In this document: positions 14,453 through 14,835 of the stretch, in pieces
How positions within the stretch are numbered: position 1 is the first letter of the stretch
Layout of the letters: every line of letters starts with the position of its first letter
From: Bacteroidales bacterium
GTDB taxonomy: Bacteria; Bacteroidota; Bacteroidia; Bacteroidales; VadinHA17
DNA: 14,835 bases
Reading direction: 5' to 3'
Assembly: GCA_003520925.1 (NCBI GenBank)
Contig: DOTV01000183.1
Coordinates: 1-14,835 of the forward strand
Translations under genes and position numbers: made by a program
Notes under the pieces: model-generated
Told to the model about the DNA's origin: nothing
Databases searched by the model: none
The model's input: only the letters and a program-made list of their open reading frames with translations

Positions 14453-14822
14453 TCTTAACTGTGGATTTAATAAAATTATTGAGCTTGATTTGTAAAATTA
14501 GAGCAGTCTCATTTATTGAATCGTACTCGTTTTTAGAGATTCTTTCTCTTTCGATTAGCAGCTCCAGCCAATGAGTAAAAGCTTCAAAATGAGATCCCCT
14601 TGAATTATAATAAAACCTTACTTTATCCAAATAATGGAATCTTCCGTAACCCTCGGCTATATTGGCCCCAATAGAGTCGACAGATCTTAAAAACTGATCC
14701 CCGATATGTTTTTTGTCCATAAAATCCATTCTGCTGAATATTTTCCAAGCGGTTGAGGATAATTTTCTGGATAACTGGTATACCTCCAGATCCTTCAGCT
14801 CAATAAAGTTCTGATTTTTCAT
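14433..14822 (-). CDS. Four-helix-bundle protein (23S-rRNA-IVP / bAvd-like family)
   Basis: 129 residues, cytoplasmic, all-helical. It has the family hallmarks: an opening LKDLEVYQLS, the central QFLRSVDSIGANIAEGYGR (43-61), a basic/aromatic helix (DKVRFYYNSRGSHFEA, 66-81), then LLIERERIS and a final helix. Relatives are encoded in 23S rRNA intervening sequences and, as Avd, in diversity-generating retroelements, where they bind nucleic acid; the function of free-standing copies is unknown. No reverse transcriptase or rRNA is present in the window. Its 3' end overlaps the tolC-like start by 20 bp, so translation may be coupled. It is out of place in a metal-efflux operon and may be an insertion. 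Confidence 0.85.
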   Translation of the reverse strand: MKNQNFIELKDLEVYQLSRKLSSTAWKIFSRMDFMDKKHIGDQFLRSVDSIGANIAEGYGRFHYLDKVRFYYNSRGSHFEAFTHWLELLIERERISKNEYDSINETALILQIKLNNFIKSTVKNARNNL

Positions 14823-14823
14823 G

Positions 14824-14835
14824 ATTCCACTTATT
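14824..14835 (+). repeat. Possible further unit of the 10-nt repeat, cut by the window end
   Basis: ATTCCACTTATT directly upstream of the four-helix-bundle ATG matches TTTCCATTTATT from the array in 10 of 12 positions and the same orientation. One unit alone could be chance; the sequence beyond the edge would decide. Confidence 0.35.

Noticed and set aside
14433..14822. Diversity-generating retroelement
   Set aside because: The four-helix-bundle protein resembles Avd, but no reverse transcriptase, template repeat or variable repeat is in the window.

Overview
The window looks like a chromosomal segment of a Bacteroidota bacterium, probably an environmental Bacteroidales/Marinilabiliales-type lineage. 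Supporting signs are moderate-to-low GC, start codons almost without Shine-Dalgarno sequences, several upstream matches to the Bacteroidota -7 box TAnnTTTG, lipoprotein and 'AQ'-type signal peptides, a GH3 lipoprotein with an EF-hand-like DxNxNG loop, a DUF4382 lipoprotein and a Cus-type efflux system. This assignment is inference from gene content; no rRNA or other marker gene is present.

Layout, left to right. (1) 2-3483: a Tat-exported enolase-superfamily enzyme (minus) and a GH3 glycosidase lipoprotein (plus) diverge from a 92-bp spacer, which suggests envelope sugar catabolism. (2) 3494-5026: a stand-alone Aas-like acyl-CoA/acyl-ACP synthetase, convergent with the GH3 gene. (3) 5251-6363: a secreted TPR protein with its own promoter candidate and a perfect 18-bp-stem terminator. 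(4) 6381-10692: a minus-strand block in the order small basic Gly/Arg-rich secreted protein, outer-membrane beta-barrel-like protein, OmpR-type response regulator, histidine kinase, then a DUF4382 lipoprotein that has its own -7 box and is closed by a terminator. The short gaps (24, 9 and 18 nt) suggest that the first four genes are one operon coupling an envelope sensor to envelope proteins. (5) 10737-11168: a stand-alone zinc-ribbon/HTH protein matching only the N-terminal part of IS1595-type transposases. (6) 11314-14822: a heavy-metal (probably Cu/Ag) efflux segment with a CusB-like adaptor carrying two extra metal-binding modules, a CusC/TolC-like outer-membrane factor, and a four-helix-bundle (23S-rRNA-IVP/bAvd-like) gene overlapping the TolC start. 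The CusA-type pump is not in the window and is probably just past the right edge.

The most unusual element is a compact array between (and partly inside) the tolC-like and cusB-like genes, 12850-12968. Four 11-nt units starting GAAAT are followed, across a small TAG-TCGC-CTA hairpin, by seven 10-nt units of the form TATTTCCATT. The two arms are inverted relative to each other, and the array supplies the last nine codons and stop of the TolC gene. A matching half-unit lies directly before the start codon of the four-helix-bundle gene at the right edge. I infer that the repeats and the four-helix-bundle gene may form one module inserted in a metal-efflux operon. This is untested.
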